A DNA stretch of 64,000 nucleotides from Pectobacterium cacticida (GCF_036885195.1 NZ_CP133656.1:3720001-3784000); one strand, 5' to 3'; counted from the first letter of the stretch, positions 52,350 to 61,534 are shown. The notes: generated from the letters alone by a model not told the origin. A program made the numbers and translations.

Positions 52350-53408
52350 TTATGGATAAAGCGCTGCGGCCAGCCGATCCAGCGCCTGTGGCAGCGTCGG
52401 GCGATGATGACCGCGAAAACCGGTCACGGCGTCAGCCTGAAGCATGGCGTCGAGTACCGCGTGTTCGGTGGCGTCGGCGGCGGCGCTTAACAGCGGTTCT
52501 AGCTGTGCATCCTCCGGCGGCTGTGGTTGCGGGCAGGTAGAGAACGCGACGGCGATATCGCCGGAACCGTGTCCCCAATAACTGCCAAGTCGCCCAAGCC
52601 CTGCGCCGGCACGTTTGGCGATGCGTCTGAGCTGGCGGGCGTCGAGCGGGGCATCTGTGGCCATGATAATAATGATCGAACCGGCGTCCTGCTGCGGCGC
52701 GAGCTCCGGCAGAATGGGCGCAATGGCGCTTCCCATCTGCACGCCGTCCAGCGTCAGTGCGGCAAGCGTGCCAAAGTTTGCCAGCACCAGTACGCCAAGC
52801 GTGGCGTTCAATTCGGGGATCAGGCGTGATGAGGTGCCGATGCCGCCTTTCAGGCTAAAGCAACTCATCCCGCGTCCAGCGCCGACGCTACCGCGTGCAA
52901 CGTTGTCCGTTGCATTCTCCAGCGCTTGCCATGCCATCGCTTCCGTCACAGCCAGCGCCTGAATGTCGTTTAGCCAGCCATCATTGCACTCCAACGCCAA
53001 CGGGTTAACCGTCGGCAGCGTGCGCCCCAGTTCAGGATTACGGGCGATAGCGTCGCGCACCAGCGTGGTAAACAGCGTGCCGGTTGCCAATGTATTACTG
53101 AGCAATATCGGGGTTTGCAGTAGCCCCAACTCGTCAATCTGCACCAATCCGACGGGTTTGGCGAAGCCGTTTAGCACCGCCGCGCCGCAGGGCAACGGTT
53201 GGGTAAATAGGTTGTCGCCAGGCGGCACAATTGCGGTCACGCCGGTTTGCACTTCCCCTGCCGCCAGCGTGTAGTGACCGACGCGCACGCCTGCCACATC
53301 GCTAATGCTGTTATGCGACCCGCTGGCCGAGCGCGGCGTACCCAGTTGCCGCGTGGTTTGCCAGCGTTGAAGCAACAGCGCTTGCTGTTGCAGTTGATAA
53401 TCGTGCAT
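52350..53408 (-). CDS. P1/S58-family aminopeptidase (DmpA/BapA type)
   Basis: Self-processing N-terminal nucleophile aminopeptidase; DmpA removes L- and D-residues and BapA removes beta-amino acids from peptides. The 352-residue protein shows the family start GSHNSISDVAGVRVGHYTL (about residue 28), VNPLALECNDGWLND, the segment GSVGAGRGMSCFSLKGGIGT with SSR after it (about 175-198), and the late GSGDIAVAFS. The maturation Gly-Ser pair should be in the later half; I did not assign it exactly. It ends 9 bp before the aminopeptidase downstream in the operon. Confidence 0.9.
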   Translation of the reverse strand: MHDYQLQQQALLLQRWQTTRQLGTPRSASGSHNSISDVAGVRVGHYTLAAGEVQTGVTAIVPPGDNLFTQPLPCGAAVLNGFAKPVGLVQIDELGLLQTPILLSNTLATGTLFTTLVRDAIARNPELGRTLPTVNPLALECNDGWLNDIQALAVTEAMAWQALENATDNVARGSVGAGRGMSCFSLKGGIGTSSRLIPELNATLGVLVLANFGTLAALTLDGVQMGSAIAPILPELAPQQDAGSIIIIMATDAPLDARQLRRIAKRAGAGLGRLGSYWGHGSGDIAVAFSTCPQPQPPEDAQLEPLLSAAADATEHAVLDAMLQADAVTGFRGHHRPTLPQALDRLAAALYP

Positions 53409-53416
53409 CGCTTTCC

Positions 53417-54316
53417 TCAGCTTTTTAATTTGGGATCGAGCGTATCGCGCAGCGCATCCCCGAGCAGGTTAAACGCCAGCACGGTAAAGAAAATCGCTAG
53501 CCCAGGAAACACGCTGACGTGCCACGCCCCCGCCATCATCAGGCTACGACTCATCGCCAGAATGTTGCCCCATTCCGGTACGTCCGGTTCAGGGCCAAGG
53601 CCGATGAAACTCAGCCCTGCCGCAGTGAGGATACTGGTGCCGATACGCATGGTGAAATAGACGATCACGTTAGGCAGCGTGCCGGGCAGGATGTGGCGCA
53701 TCAGTATGATGCGATCCGCCGCGCCAGCGCAGCGTACCGCTTCCACATAGGCTGCCTGTTTCAGCGACAGCGTGGAGGCGCGTACAATACGCGCGAAGAC
53801 CGGCACGCTGAAAACCGCCACGGCGATGATCACATTATTCAGGCCTGGGCCGAGGATGGCGACGACCGCAATCGCCAGCAGCATGCCGGGGAAGGCGAAC
53901 AGCACGTCGGCAGCGCGCATGATCAGCGTATCCACCCAACGGCCGTAATACCCCGCCAGCAGGCCGAGAGCGATACCGACTAGCATGCCGAGCGTAACGG
54001 AAAAGATACCGATGTATAACGAGATGCGCGCGCCGTAGATAATACGGCTCATCACATCACGCCCCAGATCGTCGGTGCCCATCCAGTGAGCCGCTGAAGG
54101 CGGTGAAGCCAGCGCCATCCAGTCAGGCTGCATCGGATCCCACGGTGCCAGCCAGGGCGCGAAAATAGCGACTAATACCAATAACAGGACGAAACTGCTG
54201 GAAACCAACGCCATCGGGTTACGGATAAAGACCTGAACGAAATCGCGCCACGGCGAACGTATCGTTTCTTCATCAAGCGTGGCAACGGCCACGGCGGGTT
54301 CAGAAGGGAGGTTCAT
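53417..54316 (-). CDS. gsiD: Dipeptide/glutathione-type ABC permease (GsiD/DppC-like)
   Basis: Second inner-membrane permease of a peptide importer. The 299-residue protein has an N-terminal soluble tail, a first helix (ALVSSSFVLLLVLVAIFAPW, about 35-54) and five more helices. MGTDDLGRDVMSRIIYGARIS and the ATPase-contact EAVRCAGAADRIILMRHILP (about 195-214) are typical of DppC/GsiD. It starts 8 bp after the DppB-like gene. The symbol is given by operon similarity to E. coli gsiABCD; the actual peptide may differ. Confidence 0.88.
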   Translation of the reverse strand: MNLPSEPAVAVATLDEETIRSPWRDFVQVFIRNPMALVSSSFVLLLVLVAIFAPWLAPWDPMQPDWMALASPPSAAHWMGTDDLGRDVMSRIIYGARISLYIGIFSVTLGMLVGIALGLLAGYYGRWVDTLIMRAADVLFAFPGMLLAIAVVAILGPGLNNVIIAVAVFSVPVFARIVRASTLSLKQAAYVEAVRCAGAADRIILMRHILPGTLPNVIVYFTMRIGTSILTAAGLSFIGLGPEPDVPEWGNILAMSRSLMMAGAWHVSVFPGLAIFFTVLAFNLLGDALRDTLDPKLKS

Positions 54317-54324
54317 CGTTTCTC

Positions 54325-55245
54325 CTAACGTAGGCGAATCGCCGGATTGACCACCGCGTACAGCAGGTCTACCAACAGATTAATGACAATAAATTCAAAC
54401 ACAAACAGCATGACCAGCGCCTGAATGACCGGCTGATCCTGCGTCTTGATCGATTCAATCAGCAGCCAACCCAGCCCTGGCCAGCTAAACACGCTCTCGA
54501 CCACAATCGAGCCACCAAGCAGGAAGCCGAATTGCAGCCCCAGCATGGTGATGACGGGAATCAGCGCGTTACGCATCACGTGTTTCCAGGTGACTAGCCG
54601 ATTGCGTAGCCCCTTGGATCGTGCGGTACGTACGTAATCTTCCTGTGCGACTTCCAAAAACGCAGATCGCGTAAAGCGCGCCATAACGGCGGCAACCGAT
54701 GCCCCAAGCGTCAGCGCGGGCAAAATAATATCGCTGGGCTGGTTAAAGCCGCTGACGGAAAAGACGCCGAACGGCATGGCTACAAACTGGATCAGAAGCA
54801 AGCCGAGCCAGAATGGCGGCATAGAAATGCCGCCGACGGCGAAACTCATCAGCGTCCAGTCCTGCCATTTTCCCCGCTTTAGCGCTGACACTACCCCAAT
54901 TAACAAGCCAAGCAGTACCGACCAGACGAAGCCCGCCAGCGCCAGCCACAGGGTAGGCATAAAACTCTTACTGATGACGTCGAGGACCGGTTGCTGCGTA
55001 CGGTATGTCACGCCCAGATCGCCGCTGAACAAGCCGCCGAGCCAATTTACATACTGCTGCGGCAGTGGGTCATTCAGCCCTAATTGCTGGCGAGCGGCTT
55101 CTACAGCCTCGATGGTGGCGTCGGCACCGGCGTAAATACGTGCCGGGTCCCCCGGCAACAGCTTGATAAAACCGAACACTAACAGGGAGACCACCAGCAG
55201 AACCGGGATCATTTCCAGCAAACGTCGGACGATATAAGCAAACAT
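54325..55245 (-). CDS. gsiC: Dipeptide/glutathione-type ABC permease (GsiC/DppB-like)
   Basis: First inner-membrane permease of the importer. The 306-residue protein begins MFAYIVRRLLEMIPVLLVVS, the characteristic DppB N-terminus, followed by FIKLLPGDPARIYAG. The ATPase-contact region is QEDYVRTARSKGLRNRLVTW (about 198-217), then a helix with GGSIVVESVFSWPGLGWLL. It is 18 bp after the binding-protein gene and 8 bp before gsiD. Confidence 0.9.
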   Translation of the reverse strand: MFAYIVRRLLEMIPVLLVVSLLVFGFIKLLPGDPARIYAGADATIEAVEAARQQLGLNDPLPQQYVNWLGGLFSGDLGVTYRTQQPVLDVISKSFMPTLWLALAGFVWSVLLGLLIGVVSALKRGKWQDWTLMSFAVGGISMPPFWLGLLLIQFVAMPFGVFSVSGFNQPSDIILPALTLGASVAAVMARFTRSAFLEVAQEDYVRTARSKGLRNRLVTWKHVMRNALIPVITMLGLQFGFLLGGSIVVESVFSWPGLGWLLIESIKTQDQPVIQALVMLFVFEFIVINLLVDLLYAVVNPAIRLR

Positions 55246-55263
55246 GGCGTTCTCCCTGATCGA

Positions 55264-56805
55264 TTACTTAAATTCAGCCTGATCGAAGATCAGTGAGCCA
55301 TCAGCCAGCATGTAGACGCCGTCGAGGTTCTTGACTTTGCCGACAATATTGTCCGGCGACCCCAGGAAGACCACGGGCGCATCCTGCCAAATCTGGCGCT
55401 GCGCATCGGCGTAAGCGGCAGCACGCTTGCTGGTATCGGCAGTGGCTAACCCGGCGGTAATCGCCTTATCCGTGAGCGGATTGCTGTAGTAAGAGACGTT
55501 ATAGGCAACCGGAACCCAGGATTCAGTAGCGAACAGAGGACGCAGCGCCCAGTCCGCGTCACCCGTAGACGGTGACCAGCCGTTATAGAACAGATCAAAC
55601 TCTGCTTTTTTAGGATCTTTGACGCCGAACAGCTTAGCGTTACGCATCCCGGAATCCATCGGAGTAACGGTGACCTTGACGCCGACCTGTTCTAACTGTT
55701 GTTTGAAGAACTGCGCGCTACGGATGTAGTCAGTGCGGTTCGTTGTCCACAGCTTCAGGTTCAGACCATTGGCATAGCCCGCTTCTTTTAGCAATGCCTT
55801 GGCTTTTTCCGGGTTGTAAGTGTAGTTAGGTGAACTTTGGCGGGCAAAGAACTGCACGTCTGGCGCCATCGGCGAAGACGCAGGAACGCCCATGCCGGCA
55901 AAGCCGACTTTCAGCCAAATGTCGCGATTGATGGCGTAGTTAAGCGCCTGACGCACGCGGACATCGTTCAGCGGCGGACGCAGGTTATTCATCGCCAGCC
56001 AGAATTGATAAATACTTGAGTCACGCTGAATCGCCAGCTTGCTGTCGTTTTGTACGGTGCCGATCAGGTCGGAAGGCAGCGGATACACGGCATCGACCTG
56101 GCCGGACTTCAGTGATGCGACGCGGGTGGAGTCTTCCGGCGTCGGGTAGAAGGTGACGCTGTCGACTTTGGGCCACCCTTTCTGCCAGTAATTGTCGAAT
56201 TTCACCAGCTTCACATCTTTACCCTGCTGCCATTCGGTGAATTTGAATGGGCCAGTACCGACTGGGTGTACGCGTAATTGCGCTTCGTCCGGGTATTTTT
56301 TTAGCGCTTCCGGGCTGTGCATGACGGCAGATGGGTGCGCCAGCGTGTTCACAAAGGCGCCAAAGGATTTGTTCAGCGTAATTTTAACCTGCGTCGGCGA
56401 CAGCACGGTGACGCTTTGCACCATGTTAAACAGGCTGTTGCGCTTCAGGCCTTTGCTTTGGTCGGCCAGACGATCAAGGTTGGCCTTAACGGCGTCAGCG
56501 TTGAACGGCGCGCCATCCTGGAAGGTGATACCTTCACGCAGCGTCACGACAAACTCGGTGGCGGTGTCGTTACTGGTATAACCGGTCGCCAGACGTGGCA
56601 CCAGCTTCATTTTGTTATCGAACTGGAACAGGCGCTCGAAGATGCCACTCTGAATGGAATAGCTCAGCGTATCTGACGTGTCATGCGGGTCAAGCCCGGT
56701 GATATCGGCATAGATAGAAATGCGAAGATCTTGTGCCTGGGCAACCGCCGCCAGACACAGTGAAAGCCCGAGGGCAACGGCAGAGTGACGAACAAATGGC
56801 TTCAT
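55264..56805 (-). CDS. gsiB: Periplasmic peptide-binding protein (GsiB-like)
   Basis: Class II (SBP_bac_5) binding protein that delivers peptides to the GsiC/D permease. The 513-residue precursor has a signal peptide (MKPFVRHSAVALGLSLCLAA, cleaved after AQA). Family marks include ADITGLDPHDTSDTLSYSIQ, TLREGITFQDGAPFNADAVK (about 92) and RVRQALNYAINRDIW (about 278). The sequence follows GsiB/DppA patterns; whether it binds glutathione, murein peptides or isoaspartyl peptides cannot be told. It lies 100 bp after the ATPase gene. Confidence 0.9.
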   Translation of the reverse strand: MKPFVRHSAVALGLSLCLAAVAQAQDLRISIYADITGLDPHDTSDTLSYSIQSGIFERLFQFDNKMKLVPRLATGYTSNDTATEFVVTLREGITFQDGAPFNADAVKANLDRLADQSKGLKRNSLFNMVQSVTVLSPTQVKITLNKSFGAFVNTLAHPSAVMHSPEALKKYPDEAQLRVHPVGTGPFKFTEWQQGKDVKLVKFDNYWQKGWPKVDSVTFYPTPEDSTRVASLKSGQVDAVYPLPSDLIGTVQNDSKLAIQRDSSIYQFWLAMNNLRPPLNDVRVRQALNYAINRDIWLKVGFAGMGVPASSPMAPDVQFFARQSSPNYTYNPEKAKALLKEAGYANGLNLKLWTTNRTDYIRSAQFFKQQLEQVGVKVTVTPMDSGMRNAKLFGVKDPKKAEFDLFYNGWSPSTGDADWALRPLFATESWVPVAYNVSYYSNPLTDKAITAGLATADTSKRAAAYADAQRQIWQDAPVVFLGSPDNIVGKVKNLDGVYMLADGSLIFDQAEFK

Positions 56806-56905
56806 GGTTATCTCTCTTGGTCAGTAATGAATGTGTGTTGTGAATACGTTGTTTTTTATAAATAAACGGTGTTTTATGGCTATTTTCTTGTCATGACGTC
56901 ACGTT

Positions 56906-58780
56906 TCAGGCGGCCGATTCGTTGTCGGCGACCCAGTGGTGCGGCGCAACCTCGCGATAGCGCGTTTTGGCGACGGTCTCACCGGCTTTACGCAAAGGTG
57001 AAGGGATTTCGCTGTCGTCAAACTGGCGCGCACCGCGGCGCGTTGGGTCGGCAATCGGCACCGAAGCCAATAGACGGCGGGTATATGGATGCTGGGGATC
57101 GTTAAACACTGACTGGCGCGGGCCGATCTCCACAATCTGGCCGAGATACATCACCGCGACGCGGTTGGCGATGCGTTCGACCACGGCCATATCGTGCGAG
57201 ATGAAAATCCACGACACACCGGTATTTTTCTGGAGATCCATCATCAGATTGACCACCTGCGCCTGAATCGACACATCCAGCGCCGACACCGCTTCATCAG
57301 CAATGATGACCTGTGGTTGGAGCGCCATCGCGCGAGCGATGGCGATACGCTGACGCTGTCCGCCGGAAAACTCGTGCGGATAACGGCGCGCGTGCTCAGG
57401 CAGCAGGCCAACGCTTTTCAACAACGCCTGCACCTGCGGCGTCGCTTCTTCCAGCGATTTCACCAGCCCGTGGAGCATCAGCGGTTCGGCGATGGTAAAA
57501 CCAACCGTCAGACGAGGGTTGAGCGAAGCATACGGATCTTGAAATACCATCTGCATTTTTCGGCGCAGCGGCTGAAAATCACGCTCTTTCATATGAGATA
57601 TTTCGTTGCCCTGAAAACGAATGCTCTCCGCGTCGCTCTGTACCAGGCGCAGTAGCGCACGTCCGGTGGTGGATTTTCCGCAGCCGCTTTCGCCGACAAT
57701 AGCCAGCGTTTCGCCCGGCCAAACGTTGAAATCGATTTGTTCTACCGCGTGAACATAGTGGGTGACGGTAGACAAAATCCCGCTGCGCATCGGGTAGTAG
57801 ACGCTCAGCCCGCGAATATCCAGCAGTGGCGCAGTGTCATAACGGGCGGTCACCTGCTCACTGTCTTCCGAGTCGCCCGCTTCTTGCCCCAATAATGGAA
57901 AGCGCTTTGGCCACAGGCTATCGCGCATATCGCCCAGTTTGGGTACGGCGGCCAGCAGTGATTGGGTATACGGGTGTTGCGGTGCGGCGAAAATCTGTTC
58001 GACGGTGCCCTGCTCTACGATTTCGCCGCGATACATCACCACCACGCGGTCGGCGATTTCCGCCACCACCCCCATATCGTGGGTAATAAACAGCACCGCC
58101 ATGTCGCTCTGCTGTTGTAGATCGCGCAGGATTTGCAGAATGCGTGCCTGCACGGTGACATCCAGCGCGGTAGTCGGTTCGTCGGCGATCAACAGTTGCG
58201 GATCGCAGGCCAGCGCCTGAGCGATCATCACGCGCTGACGCATACCGCCGGACAGCGAGTGCGGGTAGCTCTTCATCACACGGTCGACATCGGCGATACG
58301 CACTTTATGGAGTAGTTCACGGGCTTTTTTGTCCGCGCTGGCGGCATCGCAGATTTTATGGTCAAGCAGCGCTTCGGTAAGTTGGTCGCCGACTTTCAGC
58401 ACCGGATTGAGCGAGGTCATCGGTTCCTGAAAAATCATCGCGAGATCGCGACCGCGCAGCTTGCGTCGGGCTTCTGTTTTCATGCTCAACAGATCGTGCT
58501 GCTGACCGTCGTGGGCGGTAAAACGGAGCGCGCCACGTTCAATGTTGGCCGACTCCGCCAGCAATCCCATCACGGCCAGTGACGTGACCGATTTTCCTGA
58601 GCCACTTTCACCGACTACGGCGACCACTTCACCTTTGTTCACAGTAAAGGAAATACCCTTTAGCGCCTGATGCGTGCCGGAACGGCCACGAAAACTGATG
58701 CTCAGATCGTCGATCTCCAGCACAGGTCGGGAGGCGTTACCAGGTGCGGTGGCGGCACCCGTGCGCATGATATCCGTCAT
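56906..58780 (-). CDS. gsiA: Fused ATPase of peptide importer (GsiA-like)
   Basis: Two complete nucleotide-binding domains in one 624-residue chain, the layout of E. coli GsiA (623). Domain 1 has GESGSGKSV (about 67), SGGMRQRVMIAQAL and LIADEPTTALDVT. Domain 2 has GESGCGKSTTGRALL (about 360), SGGQRQRIAIARAM and IIADEAVSALDVS. Most peptide importers use two separate ATPases, so the fusion supports the Gsi type. I chose the ATG at 58780 because GGAG lies 6 bp before it; an ATG at 58828 overlapping the epimerase stop (ATGA) would add 16 residues. Confidence 0.9.
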   Translation of the reverse strand: MTDIMRTGAATAPGNASRPVLEIDDLSISFRGRSGTHQALKGISFTVNKGEVVAVVGESGSGKSVTSLAVMGLLAESANIERGALRFTAHDGQQHDLLSMKTEARRKLRGRDLAMIFQEPMTSLNPVLKVGDQLTEALLDHKICDAASADKKARELLHKVRIADVDRVMKSYPHSLSGGMRQRVMIAQALACDPQLLIADEPTTALDVTVQARILQILRDLQQQSDMAVLFITHDMGVVAEIADRVVVMYRGEIVEQGTVEQIFAAPQHPYTQSLLAAVPKLGDMRDSLWPKRFPLLGQEAGDSEDSEQVTARYDTAPLLDIRGLSVYYPMRSGILSTVTHYVHAVEQIDFNVWPGETLAIVGESGCGKSTTGRALLRLVQSDAESIRFQGNEISHMKERDFQPLRRKMQMVFQDPYASLNPRLTVGFTIAEPLMLHGLVKSLEEATPQVQALLKSVGLLPEHARRYPHEFSGGQRQRIAIARAMALQPQVIIADEAVSALDVSIQAQVVNLMMDLQKNTGVSWIFISHDMAVVERIANRVAVMYLGQIVEIGPRQSVFNDPQHPYTRRLLASVPIADPTRRGARQFDDSEIPSPLRKAGETVAKTRYREVAPHHWVADNESAA

Positions 58781-58824
58781 GGTCACTCCGGTTGAATGTG
58801 TTAATAGGGCCGCGCTTGAAGGCG

Positions 58825-59781
58825 TCATAGCCAAATTCGTCCAAGGTTATAAGTGAGGTAAGGCGAACTGTCGGCGGCCAGCCAAATCGGGCCATCGAGA
58901 TCGACATGCTCGGCATCGGCGGCGATCGGCAGAGCCGCTTCCATTGCCATCGACGAGCCTAGCCTGCACCCCACCATGATACGCAGGCCGTGAAATTGCG
59001 CTTCACGCACCATGGTCAACGCCTCAGTCAGCCCGCCGCATTTATCGAGTTTGACGTTAATGACGTCGTAACGACGACGCAGCCCGATAATATCTCCGCG
59101 ATGGCGACAACTTTCATCCGCGCAGATAGGAATCGGATGGGCGAAACGCTGCAAATCCTCGTCTTTATCGACAGGCAGCGGTTGCTCAATCATCGCGACC
59201 TGGTAAGGCAGTAGCGCGGTGGATAGACTCTGTAAATCCAGCCCGCTCCAGCTTGCTCTGGCATCAATAATTAATCTGGCGTCGGGCGCGGCGGCACGAA
59301 TAGCGGCGACTTTTTCCAGAATGAGTTCGCGATCGAGTTTGATTTTCAACAGCAGTGCGCCGTGGGAAACGGCGTCGGAGGCCGCCGCCGCCATGTTATC
59401 TACGCTATCGAGCGCCAATGTTTGCGCACAGATCATGGATTGGGGTGGATGGATCCCAACGCGTTGCCACAGCGTCTGTTTTTCTAAGGCGGCGTTCAAC
59501 CGCCACAGCGCACAGTCCAACGCATTTCTGGCGGCCCCCGGCGATAAATGCAGTTGAAGTTGTTCGATGCTAAGGCCGGTTTCTATCGCCTCTTGGATCA
59601 CCGCGAGCTGGTGACATACGCTGGCGGCAGACTCGCCATATTGGGCAACCGGCGTACATTCACCTTGTCCAATAAATCCTTTCTCTTCTAACGCGACGCG
59701 AATAACGGTAACCGCGTGACGCCTACCGTTCTCCGTCGCCATAGGGCGGGCGAGTGGCAGATTGACGGTTTCAATTTGCAT
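58825..59781 (-). CDS. Dipeptide epimerase (L-Ala-D/L-Glu type)
   Basis: Enolase-superfamily enzyme that inverts the second residue of dipeptides; the E. coli relative YcjG turns L-Ala-D-Glu from murein into L-Ala-L-Glu. From MQIETVNLPLARPMA (ATG at 59781) it has 318 residues. The general bases and metal ligands are visible: KIKLDRE (second-strand Lys pair, about 150), IIDARASWS (Asp), MIEQPLP (Glu), CADESC (Asp) and NVKLDKCGG (last Lys). Substrate preference cannot be fixed. It is the first gene of the peptide operon. Confidence 0.9.
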   Translation of the reverse strand: MQIETVNLPLARPMATENGRRHAVTVIRVALEEKGFIGQGECTPVAQYGESAASVCHQLAVIQEAIETGLSIEQLQLHLSPGAARNALDCALWRLNAALEKQTLWQRVGIHPPQSMICAQTLALDSVDNMAAAASDAVSHGALLLKIKLDRELILEKVAAIRAAAPDARLIIDARASWSGLDLQSLSTALLPYQVAMIEQPLPVDKDEDLQRFAHPIPICADESCRHRGDIIGLRRRYDVINVKLDKCGGLTEALTMVREAQFHGLRIMVGCRLGSSMAMEAALPIAADAEHVDLDGPIWLAADSSPYLTYNLGRIWL

Positions 59782-59875
59782 ATGCCGCATCATCATTCTT
59801 CTCATTCACACTCAGGGAATGAATAAACTATTTCATGATGCACCAGCACTGACGAATACTTCTTCATCCGTGGGG

Positions 59876-59892
59876 TATAACCTGAAGTTATA
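59876..59892 (-). promoter_or_regulatory. Candidate LysR-type operator
   Basis: TATAACCTGAAGTTATA: perfect 6-bp arms with a 5-nt spacer, containing the T-N11-A pattern of LysR sites. It lies 95 bp before the first gene of the peptide operon, whose far end is followed by a LysR gene. Confidence 0.5.
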
Positions 59893-60015
59893 GCATAAGC
59901 ATAAGGTATGACTGGTTATGCGTTGGCAAACGCGATATCCCGCCGCCCGCCAAAGATTCGTCATGGGCCGCTCAAACCTGGCCCAGCCCAACCAAACAAT
60001 GCGAATGATTTCGTG

Positions 60016-60021
60016 TATAAT
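60016..60021 (+). promoter_or_regulatory. -10 box of the rph-pyrE promoter
   Basis: Perfect TATAAT 36 bp before the rph ATG. The -35 region (about 59993, CAAACA) is weak, so only the -10 is assigned. Confidence 0.5.
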
Positions 60022-60057
60022 GCGCGCCAGTTTTCATTGACCCGCCGGAGATGAGCC

Positions 60058-60774
60058 ATGCGCCTAACAGGCCGAAGTGCACAGCAAGTACGCCCCCTTA
60101 AATTGACCCGCCATTATACGAAACACGCTGAAGGTTCCGTTTTAGTCGAATTTGGCGATACCAAAGTGCTATGCAATGCCACCGTGGAAGAAGGCGTTCC
60201 GCGTTTCCTGAAGGGCCAGGGGAAAGGATGGGTTACTGCTGAATACGGTATGCTGCCACGCGCCACGCATAGCCGTAATGCCCGTGAGGCGGCTAAAGGC
60301 AAACAGGGCGGACGGACGTTGGAGATCCAGCGCCTGATCGCGCGCTCGCTGCGTGCGGCAATCGACCTGAAAGTGCTTGGCGAATACACCATTACGCTCG
60401 ACTGCGATGTATTGCAGGCCGACGGCGGCACGCGCACCGCCTCCATCACTGGCGCCTGTGTGGCGTTAGCCGATGCGTTAAATAACATGGTCGCCAGCGG
60501 CAAGCTGAAAAAGAACCCGATGAAAGGCATGGTCGCCGCGGTTTCCGTCGGTATTGTCAACGGCGAAGCGCTGTGCGATCTGGAATACGTGGAAGATTCC
60601 GCCGCAGAAACCGACATGAATGTCGTCATGACCGAAGACGGGCGCATGATTGAAGTGCAAGGCACCGCCGAGGGCGAGCCGTTTAGCCACGAAGAATTAC
60701 TTGCCCTGCTGGCCTTAGCCCGAGAGGGCATTGATACGATTATTCAGGCGCAGAAAGCGGCCTTAATCGATTGA
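60058..60774 (+). CDS. rph: RNase PH
   Basis: Phosphate-dependent 3'-exoribonuclease that trims tRNA 3' ends. The 238-residue protein is complete, unlike the frameshifted rph-1 allele of E. coli K-12. Typical parts are RSAQQVRPLKLTRHYTKHAE, GTRTASITGACVAL (phosphate-binding region, about 124-137) and VEDSAAETDMNVVMTEDG (about 178-195, catalytic acids). Its stop lies 15 bp before the pyrE attenuator stem, the spacing that lets translating ribosomes affect attenuation. Confidence 0.97.
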   Translation: MRLTGRSAQQVRPLKLTRHYTKHAEGSVLVEFGDTKVLCNATVEEGVPRFLKGQGKGWVTAEYGMLPRATHSRNAREAAKGKQGGRTLEIQRLIARSLRAAIDLKVLGEYTITLDCDVLQADGGTRTASITGACVALADALNNMVASGKLKKNPMKGMVAAVSVGIVNGEALCDLEYVEDSAAETDMNVVMTEDGRMIEVQGTAEGEPFSHEELLALLALAREGIDTIIQAQKAALID

Positions 60775-60788
60775 TTTGTTAGCGCAGG

Positions 60789-60812
60789 AGCGGCCACATG
60801 GTCGCTTTTTTT
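60789..60812 (+). terminator. pyrE attenuator
   Basis: Stem AGCGGCC / GGTCGCT (one G-U pair), loop ACAT, then seven T, between rph and pyrE. In E. coli this position holds the UTP-sensitive attenuator, where close coupling of ribosome and polymerase at low UTP permits read-through. Confidence 0.85.
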
Positions 60813-60880
60813 ATGTTTAACCCTCCGTTTTAATTAACCATTAATCACCTGATTAATCCGTAATATGAGGAGATGCCGTA

Positions 60881-61522
60881 ATGAAAGCCTACCAGCGCCA
60901 GTTTATTGAGTTTGCGCTCAGCAAGCAGGTATTGAAGTTCGGCGAGTTTACCTTGAAATCCGGGCGTATCAGCCCCTATTTCTTCAATGCCGGATTGTTT
61001 AATACCGGGCGCGATCTGGCCTTACTGGGGCGTTTTTATGCGGAAGCGCTGGTCGATTCCGGCGTAGCGTTCGACCTGCTGTTTGGGCCGGCGTACAAAG
61101 GCATTCCGATTGCCACGACCACTGCGGTAGCGTTAGCTGAACATCACGATCGCGATCTTCCCTATTGCTTCAACCGTAAGGAGGCAAAAGACCACGGCGA
61201 AGGCGGCAGCCTGGTCGGTAGTCCGTTACAGGGCCGCGTGATGCTGGTAGATGACGTGATTACAGCGGGCACGGCGATTCGGGAATCGATGGCGATCATT
61301 CGTGCCCATAGCGCGACGCTGGCGGGGGTGATGATTGCGTTAGATCGTCAGGAACGTGGCCGTGCCGATCTGTCTGCGATTCAGGAAGTGGAACGGGATT
61401 ATCAGTGCAGGGTGATTTCGATTATTACGCTAAAGGATTTGATTGCTTATCTGGCGGAAAAACCAGAGATGGCGACGCATCTGGCGGCGGTGGAAACCTA
61501 TCGCCAGCAGTACGGAATCTAA
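60881..61522 (+). CDS. pyrE: Orotate phosphoribosyltransferase
   Basis: Transfers phosphoribose from PRPP to orotate, giving OMP in UMP synthesis. The 213-residue protein matches E. coli PyrE in length. The PRPP motif is RVMLVDDVITAGTAIRES (about 120-137), the flexible loop is NRKEAKDHGEGGSLVG (about 99-114), and the N-terminal FTLKSGRISPYFFNAG is typical. It starts with GGAG 5-8 bp upstream and depends on the rph promoter and attenuator. Confidence 0.98.
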   Translation: MKAYQRQFIEFALSKQVLKFGEFTLKSGRISPYFFNAGLFNTGRDLALLGRFYAEALVDSGVAFDLLFGPAYKGIPIATTTAVALAEHHDRDLPYCFNRKEAKDHGEGGSLVGSPLQGRVMLVDDVITAGTAIRESMAIIRAHSATLAGVMIALDRQERGRADLSAIQEVERDYQCRVISIITLKDLIAYLAEKPEMATHLAAVETYRQQYGI

Positions 61523-61534
61523 GGTGATAGGGGC

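Larger units (their letters stand above)
59782..60057. other. Divergent promoter region of the peptide operon and rph
   Basis: A 276-bp gene-free region. It contains the T-N11-A palindrome toward the epimerase gene and a TATAAT box toward rph. Nothing else was recognised. Confidence 0.5.

Noticed and set aside
53247..53660. 137-codon ORF opposite the DmpA-type gene and permease
   Set aside because: Spans two real genes on the other strand and has no recognisable domain or start signal.
57194..57655. 153-codon ORF opposite gsiA
   Set aside because: Shadow of the second ATPase domain; His/Arg-rich composition is typical of antisense frames in GC-rich genes.
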